Positions 1-11,006 are shown, numbered from the stretch's first letter. The stretch: 64,000 nt of DNA from Streptomyces sp. GSL17-111 (GCF_037911585.1 NZ_JBAJNS010000001.1:4139501-4203500); one strand, 5' to 3'. The notes: generated from the sequence alone by a model not told the origin. Numbers and translations are program-made.

Positions 1-1004
1 TTGTGCTCGCCGCCCTGCGTGACGAGCGGCGGCTCGGCCGCTGGGCGCGCCGGGTGCTCCAGCCCCGCGAGGTGCGCAGGCTCGCCCGCTCGCTGTCCCG
101 GCTGGACGCCGCCGGGCGGGGGCCGCTCTCCGTGCACGACGTCGCGCTGCTGGACGAGCTCCAGCAGGTCCTCGGCGCCCCGGCGCGGCCGAAGAAGCGG
201 GAGATGGACCCGCTGGACCAGTTCACCGGCCTGGCCGAGCTGACCACGGCCGCCGACCGCGACCCCACACGCCGGGCGGCCCGCGCCGAGCGGGCGGGGG
301 AGGACCGCCGCGACTACGCCCACGTCATCGTGGACGAGGCGCAGGACCTCACCCCCATGCAGTGGCGCATGGTGGGCCGGCGCGGACGGCAGGCGACGTG
401 GACGGTCGTCGGCGATCCGGCGCAGTCCTCCTGGTCGGACCAGGACGACGCGGCCGAGGCGCGGCGGGAGGCCCTCGGCACGCGCCCCCGGCGGCGGTTC
501 GAGCTGACCGTCAACTACCGCAACCCGTCGGAGATCGCCGAGCTGGCCTCGCGCGTCCTGGCCCTGGCCATGCCGGGCACGCAACCGCCGAAGGCGGTGC
601 GCTCCACCGGCCTCGTGCCCCGCTTCGCCGTCGTCGGCGGCTCCGGCGGCTCCGGCGGTCGTCCCGGCGGCCTCGGCGACGCGGTGCGCCGGGAGGCGGG
701 GCGGCTGCTCGACGAGGTGGAGGGCACGGTCGGCGTGGTCGTCCCCATGGCCGCGCGGGAGCGGGCGGGCCGCTGGCTGGCCGGCCTCGGCGACCGGGTC
801 GTCGCGCTCGGCAGCCTGGAGGCGAAGGGGCTGGAGTACGACGCGACGCTCGTCGTGACGCCGGCCGAGATCGCCGACGAGTCCCCGGCCGGGCTGCGGG
901 TGCTCTACGTCGCCCTCACCCGGGCCACGCAGCGGCTGACGATCCTCTCCGGCGAGCGTGACCTGCCGGACGCGGACGGGGTGCCGGACCTGCTGCGGGA
1001 GTAG
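1..1004 (+). CDS. HelR/UvrD-like helicase, C-terminal part (5' end outside window)
   Basis: This is the last 333 residues of a superfamily 1 ATPase related to UvrD, most like the RNA polymerase recycling motor HelR/HelD of actinobacteria. Visible motifs are VIVDEAQDLTPMQW (Walker B region), VVGDPAQSSW (motif III), LTVNYRNPSEIAELA (motif IV), LEAKGLEYD (motif V) and LYVALTRATQRL (motif VI). The ATP-binding P-loop half must lie left of the window. The family binds stalled or rifampicin-bound polymerase and releases it using ATP. HelR versus a DNA helicase cannot be settled without the N-terminal coiled coil. The gene ends before a strong hairpin terminator. Confidence 0.85.
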   Translation, partial: VLAALRDERRLGRWARRVLQPREVRRLARSLSRLDAAGRGPLSVHDVALLDELQQVLGAPARPKKREMDPLDQFTGLAELTTAADRDPTRRAARAERAGEDRRDYAHVIVDEAQDLTPMQWRMVGRRGRQATWTVVGDPAQSSWSDQDDAAEARREALGTRPRRRFELTVNYRNPSEIAELASRVLALAMPGTQPPKAVRSTGLVPRFAVVGGSGGSGGRPGGLGDAVRREAGRLLDEVEGTVGVVVPMAARERAGRWLAGLGDRVVALGSLEAKGLEYDATLVVTPAEIADESPAGLRVLYVALTRATQRLTILSGERDLPDADGVPDLLRE

Positions 1005-1034
1005 CGGCGGCTTCGGTCCGGGAGGCGCGGAACG

Positions 1035-1069
1035 ACGTGAGGCGGGCCCCGTGGGGGCCCGCCTCACGT
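1035..1069. terminator. Strong hairpin terminator after the helicase gene
   Basis: A perfect 16-bp stem (1035-1050 paired with 1054-1069) has a 3-nt GTG loop and begins 30 nt after the helicase stop. There is no U tract, as is usual in Streptomyces. Confidence 0.85.
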
Positions 1070-1404
1070 GCGCGGTCAGGTGGCGCCGACCCGCCAGCTC
1101 GCCTCGCGGCAAGTGGTCGCTCGTAGCGACGATGGTTGGGCCCGGGGGCATGGATCGGGCCGACGCCACGTCCAGGCTAACAAACGGGATTCCCTTGTGG
1201 GCAAGGCCGGTTGTGCACCCGGTCACGGAAGGCCCCGAACGGAAGCGGTGCGGGGGAGGGGCTTCCGTCGGCACACTTCCTCTCGTATCGTGGAATAATA
1301 TTTCCGAATCAAGGTCCGCTTACCGCATACCCGGAGGTAGGTGCGACGATTCGGAGGCAAACGCGCACCCGCGAAGCGTATGAGGGAAAGCAGAGGAAGT
1401 CGGC
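1070..1404 (+). other. Intergenic region upstream of malic enzyme; possible structured RNA and promoter
   Basis: About 335 nt without a gene. Between 1076 and 1200 there are several small hairpins: GTCGCT/AGCGAC at 1116-1130 with a 3-nt loop, and GGCCCG/CGGGCC at 1139-1161. They look like a folded RNA, but I cannot assign a family. From 1290 the sequence turns AT-rich (GGAATAATATTTCC, 1291-1304), which fits a promoter for the malic enzyme gene and contains a TAATAT -10-like hexamer. The GAGGAAG ribosome site is just before 1405. Confidence 0.4.
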
Positions 1405-2817
1405 ATGGCAACGGCGCCCAGCGTCTCCTACTCGATGACCGTCCGGCTGGAGGTTCCGGTCGGCGGCTCGGCGGTCAGTCAGATCACCACCGTCGTGGAG
1501 TCGTCCGGAGGTCACGTCACCGCCCTTGACGTCACCGCGTCCGGCCACGAGCGGCTGCGCATCGACGTCACGGTCGCCGCGACCTCGACCGACCACGCCG
1601 CACGCATCGTGGACAAGCTCGGTGAGATCGACGGCGTCACGCTCGGCAAGGTCTCCGACCGCACGTTCCTCATGCACCTCGGCGGCAAGATCGAGATGTC
1701 GTCCAAGCACCCCATTCGCAATCGCGACGACCTCTCGATGATCTACACCCCCGGTGTCGCCCGCGTCTGCACGCAGATCGCGGAGAACCCCGAGGACGCC
1801 CGGCGGCTGACGATCAAGCGCAACAGCGTCGCCGTCGTCACCGACGGCTCGGCCGTCCTGGGTCTGGGCAACATCGGCCCGCAGGCGGCGCTGCCCGTCA
1901 TGGAGGGCAAGGCCGCCCTCTTCAAGCGGTTCGCCGGGATCGACGCCTGGCCGCTGTGCCTGGACACCCAGGACACCGACGCCATCGTCGCGATCGTCAA
2001 GGCCATCGCCCCCGGCTTCGCGGGCATCAACCTGGAGGACATCTCGGCCCCCCGCTGCTTCGAGATCGAGGCCCGGCTGCGCGAGGCCCTGGACATCCCC
2101 GTCTTCCACGACGACCAGCACGGCACCGCCATCGTCGTGCTCGCCTCACTGCACAACGCGCTGCGCGTCGTCGGCAAGGCGATCGGCGACGTGCGGGTGG
2201 TCATGTCCGGCGCCGGGGCCGCCGGCACCGCCATCCTGAAGCTGCTCATGGCGGCCGGCGTCAAGCACGCCGTCGTGTGCGACATCAACGGCGTCGTGCA
2301 CTGCGAGCGCGACGACCTCAAGGGGGCCGACGGCGGCACCGCGCTGCGCTGGATCGCCGACAACACCAACCCCGAGGGCGTCACCGGCACGCTCAAGGAG
2401 GCCGTGGCGGGCGCGGACGTCTTCATCGGCGTCTCGGCCCCCGACGTGCTCTCCGCCGAGGACGTCGCGGCGATGGCCGAGGGCGCCATCGTCTTCGCGC
2501 TCGCCAACCCGGACCCGGAGATCGACCCGGCCGTGGCGCGCCGGACCGCCGCCGTCGTGGCCACCGGCCGCTCCGACTTCCCCAACCAGATCAACAACGT
2601 CCTCGTCTTCCCCGGCGTCTTCCGGGGTCTGCTGGACGCCCAGTCCCACACCGTGACCGACGGGATGATGCTGGCGGCGGCCCGCGCCCTGGCCGACGTC
2701 GTGGGCGAGGACGAGCTGAACGCGAACTACATCATTCCGAGCGTCTTCAACGAGAAGGTCTCCGGCGCGGTGGCGGACGCCGTCCGGGAGGCCGCGAAGG
2801 CGGCGCCGGCGATCTGA
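1405..2817 (+). CDS. ACT-domain NAD(P)-dependent malic enzyme
   Basis: This cytoplasmic enzyme oxidatively decarboxylates malate to pyruvate, linking the TCA cycle to gluconeogenesis and lipid or polyketide precursor supply. Residues 1-90 form an ACT-like regulatory domain. The catalytic domain follows with IYTPGVA (catalytic Tyr), MEGKAALFKRF (catalytic Lys), INLEDISAPRCFEIE and FHDDQHGTA (metal ligands), then a Rossmann domain starting VVMSGAGAAGTA. The 470-residue length suits short bacterial malic enzymes with an ACT extension. The cofactor (NAD or NADP) cannot be read reliably. The start is the ATG after GAGGAAG. It stands alone between terminators. Confidence 0.93.
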   Translation: MATAPSVSYSMTVRLEVPVGGSAVSQITTVVESSGGHVTALDVTASGHERLRIDVTVAATSTDHAARIVDKLGEIDGVTLGKVSDRTFLMHLGGKIEMSSKHPIRNRDDLSMIYTPGVARVCTQIAENPEDARRLTIKRNSVAVVTDGSAVLGLGNIGPQAALPVMEGKAALFKRFAGIDAWPLCLDTQDTDAIVAIVKAIAPGFAGINLEDISAPRCFEIEARLREALDIPVFHDDQHGTAIVVLASLHNALRVVGKAIGDVRVVMSGAGAAGTAILKLLMAAGVKHAVVCDINGVVHCERDDLKGADGGTALRWIADNTNPEGVTGTLKEAVAGADVFIGVSAPDVLSAEDVAAMAEGAIVFALANPDPEIDPAVARRTAAVVATGRSDFPNQINNVLVFPGVFRGLLDAQSHTVTDGMMLAAARALADVVGEDELNANYIIPSVFNEKVSGAVADAVREAAKAAPAI

Positions 2818-3215
2818 CCCGGACGGCCGCGGGCCGGCGGGCTGGCCCGGACGGCCGCGGGCCGTCCGGGGGGGGGCGGTGCCCCGCGTCCGGGTGAACC
2901 CCGCACGGGGTTCACCCCGGGGCGTCGGGGCGCCCTGCGGCGCGGGGGAACGGCGCGTCGCGGGATGACGGGCGGTACCGCACCCGTAGGGTTGCGGGCG
3001 GACAAAGCCTGCGGAACGTCAGCGCGACGGGACGGCGGAGCTTTTCGTGTGACGCGACGGCCCCGGATTGGCTTTCCCGCCACTGGTGCGGGCAGGATGC
3101 GTGCCGGGCGCGAGGGTCTGGGAGCAGACCCCGGGTCGCGGCACTGTCCGAGGGCCCTGGCAGCATCGGCTTCGTCTCACGCCTCAACGGCAAGAAGAAC
3201 ACGGGAGTAACACAC
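2818..3215. other. Intergenic region between malic enzyme and hupA
   Basis: About 400 nt. It holds two hairpin terminators and a 16-bp direct repeat, GGACGGCCGCGGGCCG, at 2821-2836 and 2849-2864. The 3' half, about 2960-3215, is the likely hupA promoter and leader; I recognise no specific regulatory motif. A GGGAG ribosome site lies a few bases before the hupA ATG. Confidence 0.6.
2846..2917 (+). terminator. Two tandem hairpin terminators after malic enzyme
   Basis: The first hairpin is a perfect 11-bp stem (2846-2856 with 2860-2870, loop GCG) followed by a G run. The second is a perfect 11-bp stem (2892-2902 with 2907-2917, loop GCAC). Back-to-back hairpins give tight separation from hupA. 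Confidence 0.8.
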
Positions 3216-3497
3216 ATGAACCGCACTGAGCTGGTGGCCGCCCTGGCCGACCGCGCCGAGGTGACCCGCAAGGACGCCGACGCCGTTCTGGCCGCCTTCG
3301 CCGAGACCGTCGGCGAGGTCGTCGCGAAGGGCGACGAGAAGGTCACCATCCCGGGTTTCCTCACCTTTGAGCGCACCCACCGTGCCGCTCGCACCGCCCG
3401 CAACCCGCAGACCGGTGACCCCATCCAGATCCCGGCCGGCTACAGCGTCAAGGTGTCCGCGGGCTCGAAGCTGAAGGAAGCCGCCAAGGGCAAGTAA
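3216..3497 (+). CDS. hupA: HU family nucleoid-associated DNA-binding protein
   Basis: A 93-residue histone-like protein that dimerises and bends DNA without strong sequence preference. It starts MNRTELVAALADRAEV and carries the HU signature VTIPGFLTFERTHRAARTARNPQTGDPI, in which the beta-arm contains the Arg-Asn-Pro-Gln turn that intercalates in DNA. The length matches the short vegetative HU (HupA type), not the longer HupS with a basic C-terminal tail. It is flanked by a long upstream region and a 20-bp terminator, so it is monocistronic. Confidence 0.96.
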   Translation: MNRTELVAALADRAEVTRKDADAVLAAFAETVGEVVAKGDEKVTIPGFLTFERTHRAARTARNPQTGDPIQIPAGYSVKVSAGSKLKEAAKGK

Positions 3498-3509
3498 CCC
3501 ACGGCAACC

Positions 3510-3552
3510 AGGGGCGGCCGCCCCGGCCTGCGAGGCCGGGGCGGCCGCCCCT
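3510..3552. terminator. Bidirectional 20-bp hairpin between hupA and murA
   Basis: A perfect 20-bp inverted repeat (3510-3529 with 3533-3552, loop GCG) lies between the convergent hupA and murA stops and can serve both genes. Confidence 0.92.
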
Positions 3553-3571
3553 CGCCGTGTGCGCGGCCGCG

Positions 3572-4897
3572 CTACGCCGTCTCGACCTTCGCGCCGAGGC
3601 CGGGCAGCTTCTCCATGAAGTTCTCGTAGCCCCGGTTGATGAGCTCGATACCGTGCACCCGGGACGTCCCCTGGGCCGCCAGGGCCGCGATGAGGTAGGA
3701 GAACCCGCCCCGCAGGTCCGGGATCACCAGCTCCGCGGCCTGGAGTTTCGTCGGGCCCGACACCACGGCCGAGTGCAGGAAGTTGCGCTGCCCGAAGCGG
3801 CACGGCGTGCCGCCCAGGCACTCCCGGTAGAGCTGGATGTGCGCGCCCATCTGGTTCAGGGCCTCGGTGAAGCCGAGCCGCGACTCGTACACCGTCTCGT
3901 GCACGATCGACAGCCCCGACGCCTGGGTGAGGGCCACGACGAGCGGCTGCTGCCAGTCCGTCTGGAACCCCGGGTGGACGTCCGTCTCCAGCGCGATCGC
4001 CTTCAGCGGGCCGCCGGGGTGCCAGAACCGGATGCCGTCGTCCTCCACGGCGAAGGCCCCGCCCACCCTCCGGTAGGTGTTGAGGAACGTCAGCATCTCG
4101 CGCTGGCTCGCGCCGTGCACGTACACGCTGCCCTCGGTCGCCAGCGCGGCGCAGGCCCAGGACGCGGCCTCCAGCCGGTCGGGCAGGGCCCGGTGCTGGT
4201 AGCCGCCGAGCCGGTCCACACCGGTGATGCGGATCGTGCGGTCGGTGTCGAGCGAGATGATCGCGCCCATCTTCTGCAGGACGCAGATGAGGTCCTCGAT
4301 CTCCGGCTCGACGGCGGCGTTCGACAGCTCCGTCACGCCCTCGGCGAGGACGGCCGTGAGCAGGACCTGCTCGGTGGTGCCCACCGAGGGGTACGGCAGT
4401 TTGATCTTCGTGCCGCGCAGCCGCTGCGGGGCCTCCAGGTACTGGCCCTCGGGGCGCTTCTCGATCGTGGCGCCGAACTGGCGCAGCACGTCGAAGTGGA
4501 AGTCGATCGGCCGACCGCCGATGTCGCAGCCGCCCAGGCCCGGGATGAACGCGTGGCCCAGCCGGTGCAGCAGCGGACCGCAGAACAGGATGGGGATGCG
4601 CGAGGAACCGGCGTGGGCGTCGATGTCGGCGACGTCGGCGCTCTCCACGTTCGACGGGTCGAGCACCAGCTCACCGGCCTCCGAGCCGGTGCGCACCGTC
4701 ACCCCGTGCAGTTCCAGCAGTCCCCGGACGACCCGCACGTCACGAATGTCGGGGACGTTGCGCAGACGGCTCGGTTCGCCGCCGAGGAGGGCCGCGACCA
4801 TCGCCTTGGGCACGAGGTTCTTCGCGCCGCGGACCCGGATCTCACCCTCCAGCGGGGTGCCGCCGTGGACGAGCAGGACGTCTTCGTTGCCGGTCAT
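3572..4897 (-). CDS. murA: UDP-N-acetylglucosamine 1-carboxyvinyltransferase
   Basis: MurA transfers enolpyruvate from PEP to UDP-GlcNAc, the first committed step of peptidoglycan synthesis, in the cytoplasm. The 441-residue protein starts MTGNEDVLLVHGGTPLEG. Visible features are GAKNLVPK with the substrate-binding Lys, and GGCDIGGRPID with the catalytic Cys that fosfomycin alkylates. The two inside-out alpha/beta domains follow. I chose the ATG at 4897 because conservation starts there; upstream codons (to 4984) look non-coding. It faces the AlgH gene across a 270-nt divergent promoter region and converges on hupA. Confidence 0.95.
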   Translation of the reverse strand: MTGNEDVLLVHGGTPLEGEIRVRGAKNLVPKAMVAALLGGEPSRLRNVPDIRDVRVVRGLLELHGVTVRTGSEAGELVLDPSNVESADVADIDAHAGSSRIPILFCGPLLHRLGHAFIPGLGGCDIGGRPIDFHFDVLRQFGATIEKRPEGQYLEAPQRLRGTKIKLPYPSVGTTEQVLLTAVLAEGVTELSNAAVEPEIEDLICVLQKMGAIISLDTDRTIRITGVDRLGGYQHRALPDRLEAASWACAALATEGSVYVHGASQREMLTFLNTYRRVGGAFAVEDDGIRFWHPGGPLKAIALETDVHPGFQTDWQQPLVVALTQASGLSIVHETVYESRLGFTEALNQMGAHIQLYRECLGGTPCRFGQRNFLHSAVVSGPTKLQAAELVIPDLRGGFSYLIAALAAQGTSRVHGIELINRGYENFMEKLPGLGAKVETA

Positions 4898-5169
4898 GTA
4901 ACTCGCGATCTCTACAAACTGGGCGGGGGACGAACAAGTGGGCGGGAGACAGGGGGAATGGTAGCCGCCGGTCGGCCGGGCCACGGAGGTCCCGCGCGGC
5001 CCCGCGCGCCCGGGCCGGGCCGGGCGCCGCGTGCCCCGCCCCGGGCGGGCCGGGCGCCGACGCGCGGCCCGCCCGCGCGCCCGTGCGCCGTCACCTGGAG
5101 AAACACCACCGGTCGCGTACCCGCCGGAGCGCGTGGACCGCGGTGCGCCGCGTACGGAATCATGGGCCC

Positions 5170-5733
5170 ATGTCCTCCGAGGTGTCCTCGCTCACCGGAC
5201 GGCTGCTGGTCGCCACTCCGGCACTGACCGATCCGAACTTCGAGCGTGCCGTCGTGCTCCTCCTCGACCACGACCGGGGCGGCTCCCTGGGTGTCGTGCT
5301 CAACCGCCCCACACCCGTCGGCGTGGGCGACATCCTTCAGGCGTGGGCGGAGCTCGCGGGCGCCCCCGGGGTCGTCTTCCAGGGCGGTCCGGTCTCGCTG
5401 GACGCCGCGCTGGGCGTCGCGCTCATCCCCGGCGGCGAGGGACCACTCGGCTGGCGGCGCGTGCACGGGGCGATCGGTCTGGTGGACCTGGACGCGCCGC
5501 CGGAGGTCCTCGCCGCCGAGCTGGGCTTCCTGCGCATCTTCGCCGGGTACGCGGGCTGGGGCCCGGGTCAGCTGGAGGACGAGGTGGAGGAGGGCGCCTG
5601 GTACGTCGTGGACTCCGAGCCCGGCGACGTCTCCTCGCCCGACCCGGAGCGCCTGTGGCGCGCGGTGCTCCGGCGGCAGCGCGGCGAGTTGGCCTTCGTC
5701 GCCACATATCCGGACGACCCGTCGCTCAACTGA
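5170..5733 (+). CDS. YqgE/AlgH family protein
   Basis: A 187-residue member of the UPF0301 (AlgH/YqgE) family, starting MSSEVSSLTGRLLVATPALT. Typical elements are the core VVLLLDHDRGGSLGVVLNRP, FQGGPVSLDA and the aromatic run FAGYAGWGPGQLEDE. The family is widespread and structurally known. It was linked genetically to alginate regulation in Pseudomonas, but no molecular activity is established. It is divergent from murA and followed 42 nt later by the DUF3039 gene, possibly co-transcribed. Confidence 0.9.
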   Translation: MSSEVSSLTGRLLVATPALTDPNFERAVVLLLDHDRGGSLGVVLNRPTPVGVGDILQAWAELAGAPGVVFQGGPVSLDAALGVALIPGGEGPLGWRRVHGAIGLVDLDAPPEVLAAELGFLRIFAGYAGWGPGQLEDEVEEGAWYVVDSEPGDVSSPDPERLWRAVLRRQRGELAFVATYPDDPSLN

Positions 5734-5775
5734 GAGCCGTTCCGCACCCCGGACGGGTCGGTACCCTTGGGAGCC

Positions 5776-6090
5776 ATGAGCACTCCTCTTGAGCCCGGGC
5801 CCGAGCGCGGCACGGGTACCGGAACGCTGGTCGAGCCGACGCCCCAGGTGTCCCACGGTGATGGCGACCACGAGCGCTACGCCCACTATGTCCAGAAGGA
5901 CAAGATCATGGCGAGCGCGATGGACGGCACGCCCGTCGTCGCGCTGTGCGGCAAGGTGTGGGTGCCCGGACGCGATCCGAAGAAGTACCCGGTCTGCCCG
6001 CTGTGCAAGGAGATCTACGAGTCCATGACCAGCGGCGGCGACAAGAACGGCAAGGGCGGCAAGGACGGCAAGGACGCCGGCCGGAAGTGA
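5776..6090 (+). CDS. DUF3039 zinc-ribbon-like small protein
   Basis: A 104-residue actinobacterial protein of the DUF3039 family. After a variable N-terminus comes the conserved core HYVQKDKIMASAMDGTPVVALCGKVW, then CPLCKEIYESM. The Cys in ALCGK and the CPLC pair probably bind a metal. The C-terminal tail is a low-complexity Lys/Gly/Asp run (GGDKNGKGGKDGKD). Its function is unknown. The start is the ATG after GGGAG. Confidence 0.88.
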   Translation: MSTPLEPGPERGTGTGTLVEPTPQVSHGDGDHERYAHYVQKDKIMASAMDGTPVVALCGKVWVPGRDPKKYPVCPLCKEIYESMTSGGDKNGKGGKDGKDAGRK

Positions 6091-6475
6091 CCTGCGGCCC
6101 GGACCGGCCGCCGCGCGGCCGGTCCGGGCTCCGCCTCGCCCCCCGGGGCGCACGCTGCGGGCGGCGGCGTTCGCACGCGTGAGCGACGCCGGGTCCCCGA
6201 TCGTGTGAGAGTCGCGCAGCGCCCGGCGCCGGGGCGCGCCGTCCGTGCGAGCGTGGGGACGTGCAGCCCCGATCCGTGCGCGTCCTCGCAGGAACGATTC
6301 ACCGGCCTCGGGTCGTCGAGCCCCGGCCCTCCCGTCCGCGCCGAGCGGAAGACACCATTCCGTCATGGACCTGCACTCCTCCGGCGTCAAGACATGTGCC
6401 AGAGTTGCCACGTCCGCCCCGTGAGCACGTACGGTACGGCTGGGCATCCGGGAGACCGGGGAAGGGGCAGCTGGG
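6091..6475. other. Intergenic region upstream of the xanthine-dehydrogenase-like operon
   Basis: About 385 nt. It opens with a hairpin terminator (6097-6129). The remainder presumably holds the operon promoter. I found no clear operator or riboswitch. Confidence 0.5.
6097..6129 (+). terminator. Hairpin terminator after the DUF3039 gene
   Basis: A perfect 14-bp stem (6097-6110 with 6116-6129) with a 5-nt loop starts 7 nt after the stop codon. Confidence 0.85.
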
Positions 6476-7401
6476 TTGAGCACGCACGCACCGCATGCGC
6501 CACACGATCCCGGGGTGACGCGGTCCGTCACCCTGCCGACGACGCTGGACGAGGCCGTGGCGGCACTCACCGCCATGCCCGCGGCCGTGCCCGTCGCCGG
6601 CGGCACCGACCTGATGGTGGACGTCAACGCCGGGCGGCTGCGCCCCGCGGCCCTCGTCGGCCTCGGCCGGATCAGCGAGATCCGCAGCTGGGAGTACCAG
6701 GACGGGCACGGCCTCCTCGGCGCCGGACTCACCCACGCCCGCATGGGCCGCCCCGACTTCGCCGCCCTCTTCCCCGCCCTCGCCGCCGCCGCCCGTGCCG
6801 CCGGTCCGCCGCAGACCCGCAACGCCGGAACCCTCGGCGGCAACATCGTCAGCGCGGCCCCCACCGGCGACACCCTCCCCGTCCTGGCCGCCCTGGAGGC
6901 CGTCCTCGTGGTCGCCGGCCCCGGCGGTGCCCGGCGCGAGACGCCGGTCAGCCACCTCCTGAGCGGCCGCGAGCTGCTCAACCCCGGCGAGGTCGTCGGC
7001 CACATCCGGGTGCCGCTGCTGCACGCCCCGCAGACGTTCCTCAAGGCCACCGGCCGCACCGGCCCGAGCCGCGCCCTCGCCTCCGCCGCCGTCGTCCTCG
7101 ACCCCGCCCGGCGGGGCGTGCGCTGCGCCGTCGGTGCCGTCGCCCCCATGCCGCTGCGCCCACTGGAGGCCGAGCAGTGGGTGGCCTCGCTCATCGACTG
7201 GTCCATGGTCCGGGTCCGGGGCGAAGTCGCCCTCGCCCCCGAGGCCCTGCGGGCCTTCGGCGACTACGTGGCGATGGCCTGCATCCCCGACCCCGCCCCC
7301 GGCCCGGACGACGGGGAGACGCCCGCCCTGCCGCCGGCCGTCCTCCAACTGCGCCGCACCGTGGCCGCGCTGGCCCGCCGAGCACTCGGGAGGGCGCTCG
7401 C

Positions 7402-7405
<4 letters not shown>
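6476..7405 (+). CDS. FAD-binding subunit, xanthine-dehydrogenase-like molybdenum hydroxylase
   Basis: The medium subunit passes electrons from the 2Fe-2S clusters to FAD and NAD or oxygen. The 309-residue protein has the PCMH-type FAD fold: PVAGGTDLMVDVNAGRLRP near residues 40-60, LGAGLTHARM, and TRNAGTLGGNIVSAAPTGDTLP, which binds the isoalloxazine and diphosphate. The start is a TTG (6476) behind an AAGGGG site; the protein then reads MSTHAPHAPHDPG. The stop overlaps the next ATG by 4 nt, so the three genes 6476-11006 form a translationally coupled operon. The substrate is unknown. Confidence 0.88.
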
Positions 7406-8684
<1,279 letters not shown>

Positions 8685-8688
<4 letters not shown>

Positions 8689-11006
8689 CGTCCAGCGACG
8701 CGGTGACGGCGACCCCGGCCGGGGGCACTCCGCTGCCGTCCGCCCGCCCGCACGCCGAACCGGCACCGCACGGCATCGGCGCGTCCGTCCTGCCCACCGA
8801 CGCGCTCGCCAAGGCGCAGGGCACCTACGCCTACGCGGCCGACCTGTGGGCCGAGGGCCTGCTGTGGGCGGCCGTCCTGCGGGCCCCGCACCCGCACGCC
8901 CGGATCGTCTCCATCGACACCGGGCAGGCCGAGGCCATGCCCGGTGTGCGGGCCGTCGTCACCCACGCCGACGTGCCCGGCGACGCCAACCACGGACGCG
9001 GCGTCGCCGACCGTCCCGCCTTCGCCCGCGACCTGGTGCGGCACTACGGCGAGGCCGTCGCCGCCGTCGCCGCCGACCATCCGGACACCGCGCGGCTGGC
9101 CGTCGCGGCCATCGCCGTCGAGTACGAGGTCCTGGAGCCCGTCACCGATCCGGAGAAGGCCTTCGAGGCCGAACCGCTGCACCCCGACGGCAACGTGGTG
9201 CGCCACCTGCCGCTGCGCTACGGCGACGCCGATGCCACCGGCGACGTCGTCGTGGAGGGGCTCTACCGCGTCGGCCGCCAGGACCCGGCGCCCATCGGTG
9301 CCGAGGCCGGGCTCGCCGTGCCGCGCGTGGACGGCGGCGTGGAGCTCTACACCGCCTCCACCGACCCGCACACCGACCGCGACCGCGTCGCCGCCTGCTG
9401 CGGGCTCCCGCCCGAGCAGGTCAAAGTCGTCGTCACCGGCGTGCCCGGGGCGATGGCCGACCGCGAGGACCTGAGCGTCCAGATCCCGCTGGGGCTGCTG
9501 GCCATCCGCACCGGCTGCCCCGTCAAGCTCGCCGCCGGGCGCGAGGAGTCCTTCCTCGGTCACCCCCACCGGCACCCCACGCTGCTGCGCTACCGGCACC
9601 ACGCGGACGGCGCGGGCAAGCTCGTCAAGGTCGAGGCGCAGATCCTCATGGACGCCGGCGCCTACGCCGACGGCTCCCACGAGGCGCTGGCCGCCGCCGT
9701 CTCCTTCGCCGCCGGCCCCTACGTCGTCCCGCACGCGACGATCGACGGCTGGGCCGTGCGCACCAACAACCCGCCCTCCGGGCACGTGCGCGGGGAGGGC
9801 GCCCTCCAGGTCTGCGCGGCCTACGAGGGCCAGATGGACAAGCTCGCCAAGGCGCTCGGCATGGACCCGGCGGAGCTGCGCGCCCGCAACGTCATGGCCA
9901 CCGGCGACCTCCTGCCGACCGGGCAGGCCGTCACCTGCCCCGCGCCCGTCGCCGAGCTGCTGCGCGGCGTCCGCGAGGCGCCGCTGCCCGCGCTCCCCGA
10001 GGACTGCCCCGAGGACCAGTGGCTCCTGCCCGGCGGCCCCGAGGGCGCGGGGGAGCCCGGCGCCGTCCGGCGCGGTGTCGGGCACGCCGTCGGCATGGTC
10101 CACCTGCTCGGCGCCGAGGGCACGGACGAGGTCGCCACGGCGACGGTGAAGGTGGACGGCCCCGTCGCGACCGTGCTGTGCGCCGCCGTCGAGACCGGGC
10201 AGGGCTTCACGACGCTGGCCCGGCAGGTCGTCCAGGAGGTGCTGGGCGTCGAGGAGGTCCACGTCGCCCCCGTCGACACCGACCAGCCCCCGGCCGGGCC
10301 CGGCGCCCGGGGCCGGCACACCTGGGTGTCGGCCGGTGCGGTGGAACGGGCGGCCAAGATGGTCCGCACCCAGCTGCTCCAGCCGCTGGCCGCGAACTTC
10401 GGCATGTCCACGGAGCTGCTGTCCATCGCGGACGGCAAGATCACCTCCTACGACGGCGTCCTGTCCACGACGGTCGCCGAGGCGCTGGAGGGCAAGGAGC
10501 TGTGGGCCACGGCCCAGTGCCGCCCGCACCCGACGGAGCCGCTGGACGACACCGGGCAGGGCGACGCCTTCGTCGGCCTGGCCTTCGCCGCCGTCCGGGC
10601 CGTCGTCGACGTGGACGTCGAGCTGGGCTCCGTCCGCGTCGTGGAGCTGGCGATCGCCCAGGACGTCGGCCGGGTGCTCAACCCGGCGCAGTGCCGCGCC
10701 CGCATCGAGGCGGGCCTCACCCAGGGCGTCGGCGCGGCCCTCACCGAGCACCTGCGGGTCGCCCGTGGCGTCGTCCGCCACCCCGACTTCACCGGGTACG
10801 CCCTGCCCACGGCACTCGACGCGCCGGACCTGCGGATCGTCGAACTCGTCGAGGAGCGCGACGTGGTGGCGCCCTTCGGGGCGAAGTCCGTCAGCGCGGT
10901 GCCCCTGGTCGTGGCGCCCGCCGCCATCGCCTCCGCCGTCCGCGCCGCCACCGGGCGTCCCGTCAACCGCCTCCCCATCCGCCCCTCCGCCGTGGTGACG
11001 GAGTAG
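8685..11006 (+). CDS. Molybdopterin-binding subunit, xanthine-dehydrogenase-like
   Basis: The large subunit (773 residues) of a molybdenum hydroxylase. Residues 20-130 match the hammerhead domain (ALAKAQGTYAYAADLWAEGLLWAAVLRAPHPHARI). Cofactor domains follow, including GAMADREDLSVQIPL, HRHPTLLRYRHHADG and GAYADGSHEA. In xanthine dehydrogenases the C-terminal motif GxGE supplies the catalytic Glu; here the matching stretch reads FGAKSVSAVPLVVAP, with no Glu. The enzyme may therefore be altered in activity or substrate. It is translationally coupled to the 2Fe-2S subunit. Gene order FAD, 2Fe-2S, Mo supports a complete three-subunit complex. Confidence 0.85.

Noticed and set aside
6205..7401. 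Upstream extension of the 2Fe-2S frame to 6205
   Set aside because: This part overlaps the FAD subunit gene in another frame, and the Arg/Pro-rich sequence is a shadow; ATG 7402 with ATGA overlap is the start.
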